This document shows positions 10,709 through 20,157 of a stretch of 45,013 nucleotides of DNA, piece after piece. The notes beneath the pieces were generated by a model, which was not told the origin of the DNA, made no database searches, and was given only the letters and a program-made list of their open reading frames with translations. Made by a program: the position numbers and the translations under genes. The DNA lies in assembly GCF_019683595.1 (NCBI RefSeq), contig NZ_JADGHZ010000011.1, positions 1 to 45,013 of the forward strand, given 5' to 3'. The stretch is from Sphaerobacter sp. Its GTDB lineage: Bacteria > Chloroflexota > Chloroflexia > Thermomicrobiales > Thermomicrobiaceae. Within the stretch, counting starts at the first letter, position 1. Every line of letters starts with the position of its first letter.

Positions 10709-12339
10709 TGCGGCGGGTGTTCACCGCGCCGTGGCGGGCGGTGCGGTGGTTCTTCCGAGCCTATCGCCGGCGGCTGAGCGTCCAGCTCATCGTCTCGCAC
10801 GTCCTGGTGGTGTTGCTGACGGCGTTGGTGATCGAGCTTGCCGTGGCCGGGGTCTTCCTCGGTGCCTACAACGCCGGCTGGCTCCCCCTGAGCACCGGCA
10901 TCGACTCGTTCGCGATCAACACCACCGTGATGGTGGCTCAGACGGCGGGTCCCGACGCGGTCAGCGCTGCGGCGCTCGGCGACACCGAACGCTTGAATTC
11001 CGTCCAGCAGCGGCTCGCGCTCGTAGCCGGCCAATACGACGTCGGCAGCCCCAAGCGCGGTGAGCGCCGGATCGCGATCACGGACGCTGGCGGCCGGATC
11101 GTGGCGACTTCGGACCCCACCTGGGCGCCGCCTGGGCAGACCGTCGACGTAATCCCGAACCCGCTCACGGTGCGCATCGCGCGACGTGGTCTGGAACTGG
11201 CGGGCGCCCCGTCGGGTCACGGGAACCTCTGGGTCACGGACGGCGATGAGAACGAGACGGTCGTGGTCCACCCCATTCTGTCGGTGGATGACGTCTTCCA
11301 GGGGCTGGTCGTGCTCGAGCGATTCGACCCGTCGTCGGGCCCGACGTCGTTGCCGGCGCCGACGGTCGCGGCAGGGCTGGTCTACATCATCGTCACGACG
11401 CTGGCGGTCCTCATTGCCCCCGCCCTCGTCGTGGCGGTGCCGGTTGGGATCCTCCGGGCCCGGCGCGTGTCGAAGCGCGTGTCGCACCTGGCCGAGGCGG
11501 CCGACGCCATGGCGGAGGGCGACCTCGGGCGCCGTGTCGCCGTCAAGGGGGAAGACGAGATCGCGCGGCTGGCCGAGCGCTTCAACGAGATGATCGCCAG
11601 CGTGGATCGGACCGACCGGGCGCGGAAGGCGTTCGTAGCCAATGTGTCGCACGACCTGCGAACGCCGGTCGCGATCGTGCGGGGCCACATCGAGCGGCTG
11701 CTGGCGAGGCGGGGCGCCGACCCGCTCTCCGGTTCGCTGGGGGAGCTGGACGACGAGGAGACGCGGTCGCTCGCGGTGATGCATCAGGAAGTGCTCACGC
11801 TGGAGCGCCTCATCAACGACCTGTTCACGCTGGCCCGAATCGAGGAAGCCGCGCTGCAGATCGAACCGGCTCCGGTGGCGATCGAGGAGGTGGCACGGGC
11901 CGCGGTCGAGGGCATCCGGCCCATGGCGTGGGACCAGCGGAAGGTCGCCGTCGAGGCGATGCTGCCGCCGGACCTGCCGCCGGTGCTGGCGGACCGCACT
12001 CGCCTGCAGCAGATCTTCGGCAATCTCCTCTACAACGCGCTGCGTCACACGCCGGAGGGAGGCCTGATCGTCGTCGGCGCCGAGCAGCGGGATGGGGTGG
12101 TCGAGGTGTCGGTCCGTGACACCGGCGGCGGCATCCCGGAGGAGGAGCTGGAGGCCGTGTTCCAGCGCCATTACCGATTGGGCGACGGTGCGGGTTTCGG
12201 CGAGTCGAGCGGGCTGGGACTCGCCATCGTCAAGCAACTGGTCGAGGCGCAGGACGGGTCGATCTGCGTGGAGAGCGTGCCCGGAGAGGGAACGGTGTTC
12301 CGCTTCACGTTGCCGGTGGCGACCAAGGGGCGCGGTTGA
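10705..12339 (+). CDS. Membrane sensor histidine kinase (HAMP, HisKA, HATPase_c)
   Basis: Two TM segments, HAMP-like RRVSKRVSHLAEAADAMAEGDLGRRV, H-box NVSHDLRTPVAIVRGHIE, N-box NLLYNALRHTPEGG, G-boxes DTGGGIPEEEL, GLGLAIVKQLVEAQDGSI. 4-nt overlap with the response regulator. Confidence 0.93.
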   Translation: MMRRVFTAPWRAVRWFFRAYRRRLSVQLIVSHVLVVLLTALVIELAVAGVFLGAYNAGWLPLSTGIDSFAINTTVMVAQTAGPDAVSAAALGDTERLNSVQQRLALVAGQYDVGSPKRGERRIAITDAGGRIVATSDPTWAPPGQTVDVIPNPLTVRIARRGLELAGAPSGHGNLWVTDGDENETVVVHPILSVDDVFQGLVVLERFDPSSGPTSLPAPTVAAGLVYIIVTTLAVLIAPALVVAVPVGILRARRVSKRVSHLAEAADAMAEGDLGRRVAVKGEDEIARLAERFNEMIASVDRTDRARKAFVANVSHDLRTPVAIVRGHIERLLARRGADPLSGSLGELDDEETRSLAVMHQEVLTLERLINDLFTLARIEEAALQIEPAPVAIEEVARAAVEGIRPMAWDQRKVAVEAMLPPDLPPVLADRTRLQQIFGNLLYNALRHTPEGGLIVVGAEQRDGVVEVSVRDTGGGIPEEELEAVFQRHYRLGDGAGFGESSGLGLAIVKQLVEAQDGSICVESVPGEGTVFRFTLPVATKGRG

Positions 12340-12348
12340 CGACGGCGC

Positions 12349-12378
12349 TTGCCGGTTTCATTGAGCGCTGGCTATGAT
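12349..12378 (+). promoter_or_regulatory. Putative sigma70-like promoter for tsaE cluster
   Basis: TTGCCG (12349-12354), 18-nt spacer, TATGAT (12373-12378). Confidence 0.5.
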
Positions 12379-12451
12379 GGGGCCACGCCACAGCGACTCC
12401 GGCGCAGGCCTGCACGCTGCGGCGCGCACCATAACGGAGGACACGACCTCG

Positions 12452-12988
12452 ATGCTGACCCAGCGCCCAGCGCTCGACGTGATCAGTCACAGCCCGGAAC
12501 AGACGCGGTGGCTTGGCTCGCGGCTCGGCCGGCTCGCCCGGCCTGGCGACGTCATCCTGCTCACCGGCATCATTGGCTCGGGCAAGACGACGCTGGTGCA
12601 GGGCATTGCACGGGGATTGGGCGTGACCGGCTACGTGCAGAGCCCGACCTTCACCCTGGTCCACGAGCACCCTGGGCGAACCGCCGACGGCCGGCCGGTG
12701 ACGCTCTACCACCTCGACCTCTACCGCCTGGAGGGAGATGAGGAGCTGGTCACGGTCGGCTACGAGGACTACTTCGCGGACCCGGCGGGGATCACGGTGG
12801 TGGAGTGGCCGGAGCGGCTCAGCGCCGAGCTGCCCGAGGAGTACCTGCTCGTAAACCTCGAATATATTGCCGATGCGAAGCGCCGGCTCGCCCTCTATCC
12901 ACGGGGCGAGCGCTACGAGGCGCTGGTGGAGGCCTTTCGCGTGGAGGTGTTTGGTGCCCGCCGAGGACCGGCTGCTTCTGGCCATTGA
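12452..12988 (+). CDS. tsaE: tRNA t6A biosynthesis ATPase TsaE
   Basis: LTGIIGSGKTTLVQGIARGLG, VQSPTFTLVHEH, LYHLDLYRLEGDEEL, ITVVEWPERL. ATG at 12452 chosen within the longer ORF. Confidence 0.92.
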   Translation: MLTQRPALDVISHSPEQTRWLGSRLGRLARPGDVILLTGIIGSGKTTLVQGIARGLGVTGYVQSPTFTLVHEHPGRTADGRPVTLYHLDLYRLEGDEELVTVGYEDYFADPAGITVVEWPERLSAELPEEYLLVNLEYIADAKRRLALYPRGERYEALVEAFRVEVFGARRGPAASGH

Positions 12989-13661
12989 CACGTCGACCGA
13001 GGTCGCGGGGCTGGCGCTCTACGACGGCGCGACGGTCAGCGAGCTGACCTGGAATGCCGGGCGGAACCAAACCGCGTCCCTCCTCACCCAGATCCGGCAC
13101 CTGCTAGATATCAACGGACGTGACCTGACGGAGGTCGGCGCCGTGGCCGTGGCGATCGGGCCGGGCACCTTCAACGGCCTGCGCGTGGGGATGAGCGTGG
13201 CCAAGGGCCTGTGCTACGGGCTGGGTTTGCCGCTCATCGGCATCGGCACACTGGATACCATTGCCTACCCGCATGTGCGGTCGCGCCACCCGATCCGCGC
13301 GGTTGTCCCGGCCGGTCGGGGACGGGTGGTGTACGCTGACTACCGGTACCGGAACGGACGGTGGGTGCGGCTGAGCGACCTGCGCAATGAGCGGATGGAC
13401 CAGTTGGCGGACGAGCTGGTCGAGAAGACTATCATTGCGGGAGAGTTGCCGGCGGAGTTGGCGGCTCGCCTGGAGGAGTCCCCGCTCGTCATCGTGCCGC
13501 CGCCGGCTCTGCGGGTGCGGCGCCCGGCGTACCTGGCGGAGGTTGCGCACCGACGCTGGCTTGAAGGGGATACCGACCCCCTGGAGACGTTGGAGCCGGT
13601 CTACGTGCACGGCAGTGCGAGCACGGCCGCGGCGCCCGAGCCGCGCGCGTCCACGGGGTAA
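12954..13661 (+). CDS. tsaB: tRNA t6A biosynthesis protein TsaB
   Basis: LLAIDTSTEVAGLALYDG, AVAIGPGTFNGLRVGMSVAKGLCYGLGLPLIGIGTLDTIA; overlaps tsaE by 35 nt. Confidence 0.9.
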   Translation: MPAEDRLLLAIDTSTEVAGLALYDGATVSELTWNAGRNQTASLLTQIRHLLDINGRDLTEVGAVAVAIGPGTFNGLRVGMSVAKGLCYGLGLPLIGIGTLDTIAYPHVRSRHPIRAVVPAGRGRVVYADYRYRNGRWVRLSDLRNERMDQLADELVEKTIIAGELPAELAARLEESPLVIVPPPALRVRRPAYLAEVAHRRWLEGDTDPLETLEPVYVHGSASTAAAPEPRASTG

Positions 13662-13717
13662 TGCAGCGGGCGGGCTGGAGACGGTGTCCCGGGCACCGGT
13701 GGAGAGAGACAGGCATC

Positions 13718-14407
13718 GTGAACAACGAGATGACCGCTGGGCCTCGCCGGTACTATGTGCAGCCGATGCGCGTCGAGGACGTGCCCGAGGTGTCCCGGGT
13801 CGAGCGGCGCTGCTTCACCAACCCGTGGCCGGAGTCGGCCTACCGGCGTGAGTTGCGCAACCCGGCCAACAACTACTACATCGTGTTGCGCTGGCAGCGC
13901 GGTGACCAGGTGGAGGGTTCCGGAGCGCCCGAGCCGCGCGGGCGGCTGGCGCTGCTGCCCTTGATCCGGCGTTCGGAGCCGCAGGTGTCCGACCCGATCG
14001 TCGGGTTTGCGGGGATGTGGATCCTCTACGATGAGGCGCACATCACCACGATCGGGGTGGATCCCGACCATCGGGGCCGCGGGCTCGGTGAGTTGCTGCT
14101 CGTCAGCCTGTTCGACGAGGCGATCCGGCGGAGCGCCGAGTGGGTGACGCTTGAAGTCCGAGTCTCGAACCACACCGCGCAGGCGCTGTATGAGAAATAC
14201 GGCTTCACGCGCCAGGGGCTGCGGAAACGCTACTACAGCGACAACGGCGAGGACGCCTACATCATGTGGTCACCGTCACTGCGTGACCAGGCGTCACGGC
14301 AGCGCTATGACGAACTCCGCGAGCGATTGTTCGCGCGCTTTGCGGCAGAAGGGATCGTGACAGGTCAGCATGGCGACGAGCACGGGCACCGTTATTCTGG
14401 GTATTGA
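13718..14407 (+). CDS. rimI: Ribosomal-protein-S18-alanine N-acetyltransferase (GNAT)
   Basis: [96 protein letters not shown] start 13718. Confidence 0.9.
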   Translation: MNNEMTAGPRRYYVQPMRVEDVPEVSRVERRCFTNPWPESAYRRELRNPANNYYIVLRWQRGDQVEGSGAPEPRGRLALLPLIRRSEPQVSDPIVGFAGMWILYDEAHITTIGVDPDHRGRGLGELLLVSLFDEAIRRSAEWVTLEVRVSNHTAQALYEKYGFTRQGLRKRYYSDNGEDAYIMWSPSLRDQASRQRYDELRERLFARFAAEGIVTGQHGDEHGHRYSGY

Positions 14408-15485
14408 AACCTCGTGCGACGAGACCTCCGCTGCCGTCGTTCGTGGCGGACGGGAGGTGCTCTCCAACGTCATCCACTCACAGATCGACCTGCACCAGCG
14501 CTACGGCGGGGTGGTGCCGGAGTTGGCATCGCGCCGGCACATCACGACGATCATCCCGGCCATCGACCTGGCGCTGGAGCAGGCGGGGGTGACGCGGGAC
14601 GACATCGACGCCATCGCGGTGACCGAAGGCCCGGGTCTGGCAGGGGCGCTCCTCGTGGGAGTCAACGTGGCGAAGACGCTGGCGCTCACGTGGGGCCTGC
14701 CGGTGGTGCCGGTCAATCATCTCGAAGGCCATATCTACGCCAACTGGTTGTCGCTGCCTGGCGAGGATCCGGTTCCGCCGCCCGCCTTCCCGCTGGTGTG
14801 CCTGATCGTGTCGGGCGGGCACACGGAGCTCGTCTTCATGCGTGGACACGGGGAGTATGAGCTGCTGGGCCGCACGATCGACGACGCCGCCGGCGAGGCG
14901 TTCGACAAGGGCGCGCGCATCCTGGGTTTGGGTTACCCGGGCGGCCCGGCGATCCAGCGGGCGGCGGAGCAAGGGCGTATTGGACGATTCCACTTCCCGC
15001 GGGCGTGGCTCGGCGACAGCTACGACTTCAGCTTCAGCGGTCTCAAGACCGCGCTCCTGCGGGAGGTGGAGAAGTACCGGCGACCCGGCCCGCGCAAGCG
15101 CCGGCCGAAGGGTGACCAGCCGTTCCTCACCCACGAGCCGCCGGAGTACGCGCCCAACATGCCGGTCAACGACCTGGCGGCCGACTATCAGGATGCCATC
15201 GTCGACGTCCTGGCCGAAAAGACGATCCGCGCCGCCCGCGAGACGGGCGCGGCGACGGTGTTGATCGCCGGCGGCGTGGCCGCCAACAGCCTCCTGCGGC
15301 GCCGGCTTGCCGGTGCGCTCGACATCCCGGTCCGCTATCCGCCTCCAATCCTCTGCACCGACAACGCGGCGATGATCGCGGGCGCGGCCTACTATGTGCA
15401 GCGGCGCGGGGTGCAGGCGGGGTTGGACCTCGATGCCCACCCGCAGTTGCCGCTGGTCACCGCGACCGCATTCACGGACGACTGA
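14370..15485 (+). CDS. tsaD: tRNA N6-adenosine threonylcarbamoyltransferase TsaD
   Basis: [92 protein letters not shown]. Confidence 0.96.
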   Translation: MATSTGTVILGIETSCDETSAAVVRGGREVLSNVIHSQIDLHQRYGGVVPELASRRHITTIIPAIDLALEQAGVTRDDIDAIAVTEGPGLAGALLVGVNVAKTLALTWGLPVVPVNHLEGHIYANWLSLPGEDPVPPPAFPLVCLIVSGGHTELVFMRGHGEYELLGRTIDDAAGEAFDKGARILGLGYPGGPAIQRAAEQGRIGRFHFPRAWLGDSYDFSFSGLKTALLREVEKYRRPGPRKRRPKGDQPFLTHEPPEYAPNMPVNDLAADYQDAIVDVLAEKTIRAARETGAATVLIAGGVAANSLLRRRLAGALDIPVRYPPPILCTDNAAMIAGAAYYVQRRGVQAGLDLDAHPQLPLVTATAFTDD

Positions 15486-15529
15486 GCGCAGTCCCGCCGC
15501 ACGGCGGGGCGGGCGATGAGGAGCGCAGG

Positions 15530-16336
15530 GTGACAACAAAGACGTTGGAAGCGGCCCGGGCGGTAGCCACGGACGCGGCCCGTCGTGCCGGTGCGCTGCT
15601 GCGGAACATGGCCGGGCAGATCCACGACGTTCGTCACAAAGGTCCGGTCGACCTGGTCACCGAAGCCGACAAGGCCAGTGAGCGGCTGATTGTCGAGACG
15701 ATCCGCGACCGGTTTCCCGACCACGCCATCCTCGCTGAAGAGAGCGGTGCCCTCCGCGGCGCTGACGATGCGCCGCGCTGGTTGATCGACCCGCTCGATG
15801 GCACGACGAACTATGCGCACGGGTATCCGCTGTACGCCGTCTCCATCGCCCTTGAGGTTGGGGCGGAGGTTGTCCTCGGGGTCGTCTACGTTCCAACGCT
15901 CGACGAGCTGTATGTTGCTGAGCGTGGGCGGGGCTCCTGGCTCAATGGCCGGCGCCTGCGCGTCTCTCGAACCGACACCTTGCTCGCGTCGCTTCTTGCC
16001 ACGGGATTCCTGTATGATGTTGATACACGTGGGCGGAATCTTCCGCACTGGGAGAACTTCATTCATGCGACGCAGGGGGTGCGCCGCAGCGGTGCGGCCG
16101 CGATCGACCTGTGCCACGTCGCGGCGGGGCGGCTGGACGGCTACTGGGAAGAGGGACTGGCGCCCTGGGACTCGGCCGCCGGGTCGCTGATGGTCACAGA
16201 GGCGGGCGGTACCGTCACGGGCTACGGTGGCGAACCGTTCCGTGTGGACGGACCGAACTGCGTCGCGTCGAACGGACAGATTCACGCGGCGATGCTGCGG
16301 GTGTTGGCGCAGGGCATGGCGGCGCTGCCGGACTGA
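15530..16336 (+). CDS. Inositol monophosphatase family protein
   Basis: VDLVTEADKASERLI, AILAEESGA, WLIDPLDGTTNYAHGYPLYAVSIAL, YWEEGLAPWDSAAGSLMVTEAGGTVT. Confidence 0.92.
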   Translation: MTTKTLEAARAVATDAARRAGALLRNMAGQIHDVRHKGPVDLVTEADKASERLIVETIRDRFPDHAILAEESGALRGADDAPRWLIDPLDGTTNYAHGYPLYAVSIALEVGAEVVLGVVYVPTLDELYVAERGRGSWLNGRRLRVSRTDTLLASLLATGFLYDVDTRGRNLPHWENFIHATQGVRRSGAAAIDLCHVAAGRLDGYWEEGLAPWDSAAGSLMVTEAGGTVTGYGGEPFRVDGPNCVASNGQIHAAMLRVLAQGMAALPD

Positions 16337-16398
16337 CGGGCGCCGCTCGTGCGGTGGCATCGAGCTGGTTCGATGCCGGGCGTGGCCGGAGGTGCGTC

Positions 16399-16629
16399 GT
16401 GACCAAGGCGTATGTCCTTATCACCACCGAAATCGGCAAGGGCGACGACGTCTATGAGGCTCTGTCGCGCATCGAGGGCGTGACGGCGGTCAACATCGTG
16501 GCCGGTACCTACGATGTAGTCGCCGTCCTGGAGGCATCGGACGCGCGGGAGATCGGCCGGCTGGTCATGGGACCCATCCAAAAGGTCGACGGGGTCATGA
16601 GCACGGTCACACTGATGGCCATCCGCTAG
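16399..16629 (+). CDS. Stand-alone Lrp/AsnC ligand-binding (RAM) domain protein, 76 aa
   Basis: VTKAYVLITTEIGKGDDVYEALSRIEGVTAVNIVAGTYDVVAVLEASDAREIGRLVMGPIQKVDGVMSTVTLMAIR; no HTH. GTG start 16399. Confidence 0.85.
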   Translation: MTKAYVLITTEIGKGDDVYEALSRIEGVTAVNIVAGTYDVVAVLEASDAREIGRLVMGPIQKVDGVMSTVTLMAIR

Positions 16630-16648
16630 GGCGGGCCGGCGCGCGTCG

Positions 16649-16678
16649 TTGCCGTCGCCTTGCCGGGCGGCATATACT
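16649..16678 (+). promoter_or_regulatory. Putative promoter TTGCCG-18-TATACT directly before the HDAC-like gene
   Basis: -35 16649-16654, -10 16673-16678; start codon at 16686, only 7 nt after the -10. Confidence 0.5.
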
Positions 16679-16685
16679 GTGGCGC

Positions 16686-17651
16686 ATGGACATCCCGACC
16701 GCCCTGATCCTTTCGGATCGGTTTCGCCTCCACGACACCGGGGCACATCCGGAAAATGCCCAGCGCCTGGTGGCGATCGAGCGTCACCTGCACGAGCGCG
16801 GGCTGATCAACCCGCGGACCGTGCTCGATCCGGAGCCGGCTACCCCTGACGATATCGCGCTGGTCCACGACCCGGAGTACATCCGGTTCATCGAGCAGAT
16901 CTCCTACGCCGGCGGGGCCTACCTCGACAGCGACACCTACGTCTCCCCGCTGACCTACGAGACGGCGCTGCTCGCCGCCGGTGCCGCGAAGCAAGCGGTG
17001 GATGCCGTGCTCGACGGAGCGGCCTCGCGGGTGTTCGTCTTTCCCCGGCCGCCCGGCCACCACGCCCTGCGCCGGCAGGGCATGGGCTTCTGCATCTTCA
17101 ACAACATCGCGGTGGCGGCTCGCCACGCGCTCGATCGCCGTGGTTTGCGCCGCGTGGCGATCATCGACTGGGATGTCCACCATGGGAACGGGACGCAGGA
17201 GGCCTTCTACGATACCGACGAAGTCTTGTTCTTCTCGGTGCATCAGTGGCCGCTTTTCCCGGGCACCGGGCACCGAGACGAAGAGGGAGTTGGATTCGGG
17301 CAAAGCTACACCGTCAACCTCCCCCTGCCCCCCGGCTCGGACGATGCCGACTACACCCGCGTGTTCGACGAGGTGATCGGGCCACGCCTCGTCGAGTACG
17401 CACCCGAGCTGATTCTGGTCTCGGCCGGTTTCGACGCGCACCGGGACGACCCGCTCGCTCTCATGGAGGTGACGGAGCGTGGTTTCTACGAGATGGCGCG
17501 GCGGGTGCGCGAGTGGGCGGATCAATTGAGCGAGGGGCGTTTGGTCCTGCTGCTGGAGGGCGGTTACAATCAACGCGCGCTGGTCCGGAGCGTGGAAGCG
17601 ACGATCCGAGCGCTGGACGCGCTCCCAGCGCCGGAAGAGTGTGCAGAATGA
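16686..17651 (+). CDS. Histone deacetylase/acetoin utilization (AcuC-like) family protein
   Basis: RPPGHHALRRQGMGFCIFNNIAVAARHAL, IIDWDVHHGNGTQEAFYDTDEVLFFSVHQWPLFPGTG, LVSAGFDAHRDDPLALMEVTERGF, LLEGGYNQRAL. Confidence 0.94.
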   Translation: MDIPTALILSDRFRLHDTGAHPENAQRLVAIERHLHERGLINPRTVLDPEPATPDDIALVHDPEYIRFIEQISYAGGAYLDSDTYVSPLTYETALLAAGAAKQAVDAVLDGAASRVFVFPRPPGHHALRRQGMGFCIFNNIAVAARHALDRRGLRRVAIIDWDVHHGNGTQEAFYDTDEVLFFSVHQWPLFPGTGHRDEEGVGFGQSYTVNLPLPPGSDDADYTRVFDEVIGPRLVEYAPELILVSAGFDAHRDDPLALMEVTERGFYEMARRVREWADQLSEGRLVLLLEGGYNQRALVRSVEATIRALDALPAPEECAE

Positions 17652-18262
17652 TCGCAGTCGTCGACTACGGCGCTGGCAATATCGCCAGCGTCGTCAATGC
17701 AATGGGCCGCCTCGGGGCGGATGCGTGCATCACGCGCGACCCGGACGTGATTCGGACCGCCGCGGGTGTCATCGTGCCGGGCGTCGGTGCGGCTGCGGAC
17801 GTGATGGCGCACCTGTCGGCCAACGGACTGGTCGATGTGCTCCGGGAGACCATTGCCGCGGGCACCCCGTATCTCGGCATCTGCATGGGGATGCAGGTGC
17901 TCTTCAGCGTGAGCTACGAGGGTGGGGAGCATCCGTGCCTGGACGTGATCCCGGGGGCGGTGCGGCGCCTCCCCGGTGGTCAGCCGCTCCCACACGTCGG
18001 CTGGAACCAGGTGTCTCACCAGGGATCGAGCCCGCTCTTCGACGGCATCCCGGACGGCGCCGATTTCTACTTCGTCCACTCCTACTACGTCGACCCGGCG
18101 GTGGAGGGCTGGACCGCAGCGACCACGGACTACGGCGTGCGCTTCACCAGTGCGATCGCACGCGAAAACGTGATGGGAACACAGTTCCACCCCGAAAAGA
18201 GCGGCCGGTGGGGGCTGAAGCTGCTGCAGAACTTCACGCGGATGGCCGGCGCCGGTCGGTGA
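17648..18262 (+). CDS. hisH: Imidazole glycerol phosphate synthase subunit HisH
   Basis: IAVVDYGAGNIASVVNAMGRLG, VPGVGAAADVM, YLGICMGMQVLF, VGWNQVSH, YFVHSYYVDP, GTQFHPEKSGRWGLKLLQNF; 4-nt overlap with the HDAC-like gene. Confidence 0.95.
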   Translation: MIAVVDYGAGNIASVVNAMGRLGADACITRDPDVIRTAAGVIVPGVGAAADVMAHLSANGLVDVLRETIAAGTPYLGICMGMQVLFSVSYEGGEHPCLDVIPGAVRRLPGGQPLPHVGWNQVSHQGSSPLFDGIPDGADFYFVHSYYVDPAVEGWTAATTDYGVRFTSAIARENVMGTQFHPEKSGRWGLKLLQNFTRMAGAGR

Positions 18263-18275
18263 ACGGTGGCCAGAC

Positions 18276-19040
18276 ATGCTGATTATCCCCGCGATCGACC
18301 TGCGCGGTGGGCGGTGCGTCCGCCTGGTGCAGGGAGACTTCGATCGCGAGACCGCGTATGACGACGACCCGGTACGAGTGGCTTGGCGGTGGGCGGACCT
18401 GGGTGCGCGCTGGATCCATGTGGTGGACCTGGACGGCGCGCGGGCCGGCAAGCCGGTGCAGCTCGATCTGGTGCGTGCGATCGCGGAGGTGGGGGTGCCG
18501 GTCGAGCTGGGTGGCGGTCTGCGCAGCCTGGCTGACCTGGAGGCGGCGTTCGCGGCCGGTGTCAGCCGCGCGGTGCTGGGAACCGCCGCGGTCGAGCGCC
18601 CGGCGCTGCTGGGTGAGGCGGTCGCGCGGTTCGGCGCCGAGCGGGTGGTGCTCGGGGTGGACGCCCGCGGCGGCCGGGTGGCGGTACGCGGGTGGGAGGA
18701 GACGTCCGATCTGGCCGCCGAGGATGTGATCGCCCAGGCGCGGGATGCGGGGGTCCCGCGGGTGATTTACACGGACATCGAGCGAGACGGCACGCTGACC
18801 GCGCCGAACTTCGCGGCGATCGCAGCGATCGCGCGGGTCGGTCTGCCGGTCATCGCGTCGGGCGGCGTGGCCTGCCGTGACCATGTCGAGCGTCTGGCCG
18901 CCATCGCGGGGGTGGAGGCCGCTATCGTCGGGCAGGCCCTGTACACCGGGGCGTTGACGATCCGGAGTGCCGAGGACTGGTGGGTGGAGCCTGCCACGTC
19001 GTTGCCGGGTATGGGGGAGGACCATGAGCGCGCGCACTGA
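18276..19040 (+). CDS. hisA: ProFAR isomerase HisA
   Basis: IIPAIDLRGGRCVRLVQGDFDRETAYDDDPVRVA, VELGGGLRSL, GWEETSDLAAEDV, IYTDIERDGTLTAPNF, VIASGGVACRDHV. Confidence 0.95.
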   Translation: MLIIPAIDLRGGRCVRLVQGDFDRETAYDDDPVRVAWRWADLGARWIHVVDLDGARAGKPVQLDLVRAIAEVGVPVELGGGLRSLADLEAAFAAGVSRAVLGTAAVERPALLGEAVARFGAERVVLGVDARGGRVAVRGWEETSDLAAEDVIAQARDAGVPRVIYTDIERDGTLTAPNFAAIAAIARVGLPVIASGGVACRDHVERLAAIAGVEAAIVGQALYTGALTIRSAEDWWVEPATSLPGMGEDHERAH

Positions 19041-20151
19041 CCTGGCCGACAGCGTCCGCGAGGACGATCGGCGAAAGCGCGAAGAGGCCAAGATCCAGGG
19101 GCTGCAGGCACAGATCGACGAGTTGCGGCAGATCACCCGCGAGTTGCTGAGCCGCCAGCTCCGCGAGGAAGAGCAGATCAAGGCCACTGAGACCGCCCTG
19201 GCACAGCATCGTCTCGCCCTTGAGCAGCACCGCCACGAGGTCGCCCAGGCGGCCCAGGCGCGCCAGCTCGAGGAGGCGCGCTTCCGGCAGGCCCTGACTG
19301 ATCTTAACCAGCGGATCGACGATGTCGCCCGTCCGATCCGTTCACTCCAGGCCCACGTGAGCGAGCTTCTGGAGACGGTCCGCCGCCAGCGGGAGGACGT
19401 AGGGCACGACACCAAGCGCTACGACGAACTGCGTGCCCTGATCGACCACCTCAGCGCCCACGGCGAGCGGCAGGTGGCGGTCTCCCAGGGCCTGCGCGAC
19501 TCGCTGGACGCGCTGCGCACCGAGGTCGAACGGCTACAGCGAGACCTGATGCGCACGGACGACGCGGTCCGGATCGTCGAGCAAGAACTGCGGCGTCGGG
19601 TCGCGGAGATCGTTCAGGAGGTCTCCAATGTCGAAGCGCGGATCGAAGAGGAGGCGGCCGGGGTTGCCGCGGTGCAGGCGCAACTCCAGGAACTCCGCGA
19701 GGCGATGAAGGAGATCGACCCGCACTTCGAAGCGATCGGGCAGATCCTGGAGCGCCTGGAGAGCGAGATCGATCGGTTCCATACCCAGGCCGTGGAGCGC
19801 GACGAGCTCATGGCGGAGCGGATTGAAGAGCTTCGCCAGCAGTTCGACGCACAGGTCCGCGATCTCCAGCAGAGTAACGATATGCGCTTCGAGCGCGTCG
19901 TCCAGCGTGCCGACCAGATGGAGGAGGTCGACCGCGACCTGGCCTACCGGATGCAGATGATCGAGATCCGGCTGGAGGAGCTCCACCAGGTGGATCGCCG
20001 GCTGCGGCGCGAATTGTGGTACCTCCACGAACAGCGGGCGCGGATGCGGTTCGAGCAGGCGCAGCAGGAATTGGAAGCCGTCGTTGAGGCCCGGCGCGAT
20101 GTCGAGCGGGAGGACGCGGGCGGCCGACCGCAGGACCGGACCGGGGAGTAG
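19024..20151 (+). CDS. Long coiled-coil protein of unknown function
   Basis: ATG 19024 overlapping hisA by 17 nt; about 375 aa almost entirely Glu/Arg/Gln/Leu heptad-like sequence (ETALAQHRLALEQHRHEVAQAAQARQLEEARFRQALTDLNQRIDD ... VEARIEEEAAGVAAVQAQLQELREAMKEI). Confidence 0.8.
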   Translation: MSARTDLADSVREDDRRKREEAKIQGLQAQIDELRQITRELLSRQLREEEQIKATETALAQHRLALEQHRHEVAQAAQARQLEEARFRQALTDLNQRIDDVARPIRSLQAHVSELLETVRRQREDVGHDTKRYDELRALIDHLSAHGERQVAVSQGLRDSLDALRTEVERLQRDLMRTDDAVRIVEQELRRRVAEIVQEVSNVEARIEEEAAGVAAVQAQLQELREAMKEIDPHFEAIGQILERLESEIDRFHTQAVERDELMAERIEELRQQFDAQVRDLQQSNDMRFERVVQRADQMEEVDRDLAYRMQMIEIRLEELHQVDRRLRRELWYLHEQRARMRFEQAQQELEAVVEARRDVEREDAGGRPQDRTGE

Positions 20152-20157
20152 TTCCAG

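Noticed and set aside
10564-12237. 557-aa minus-strand ORF
   Set aside because: Antisense to the well-supported histidine kinase; typical GC-frame artefact.
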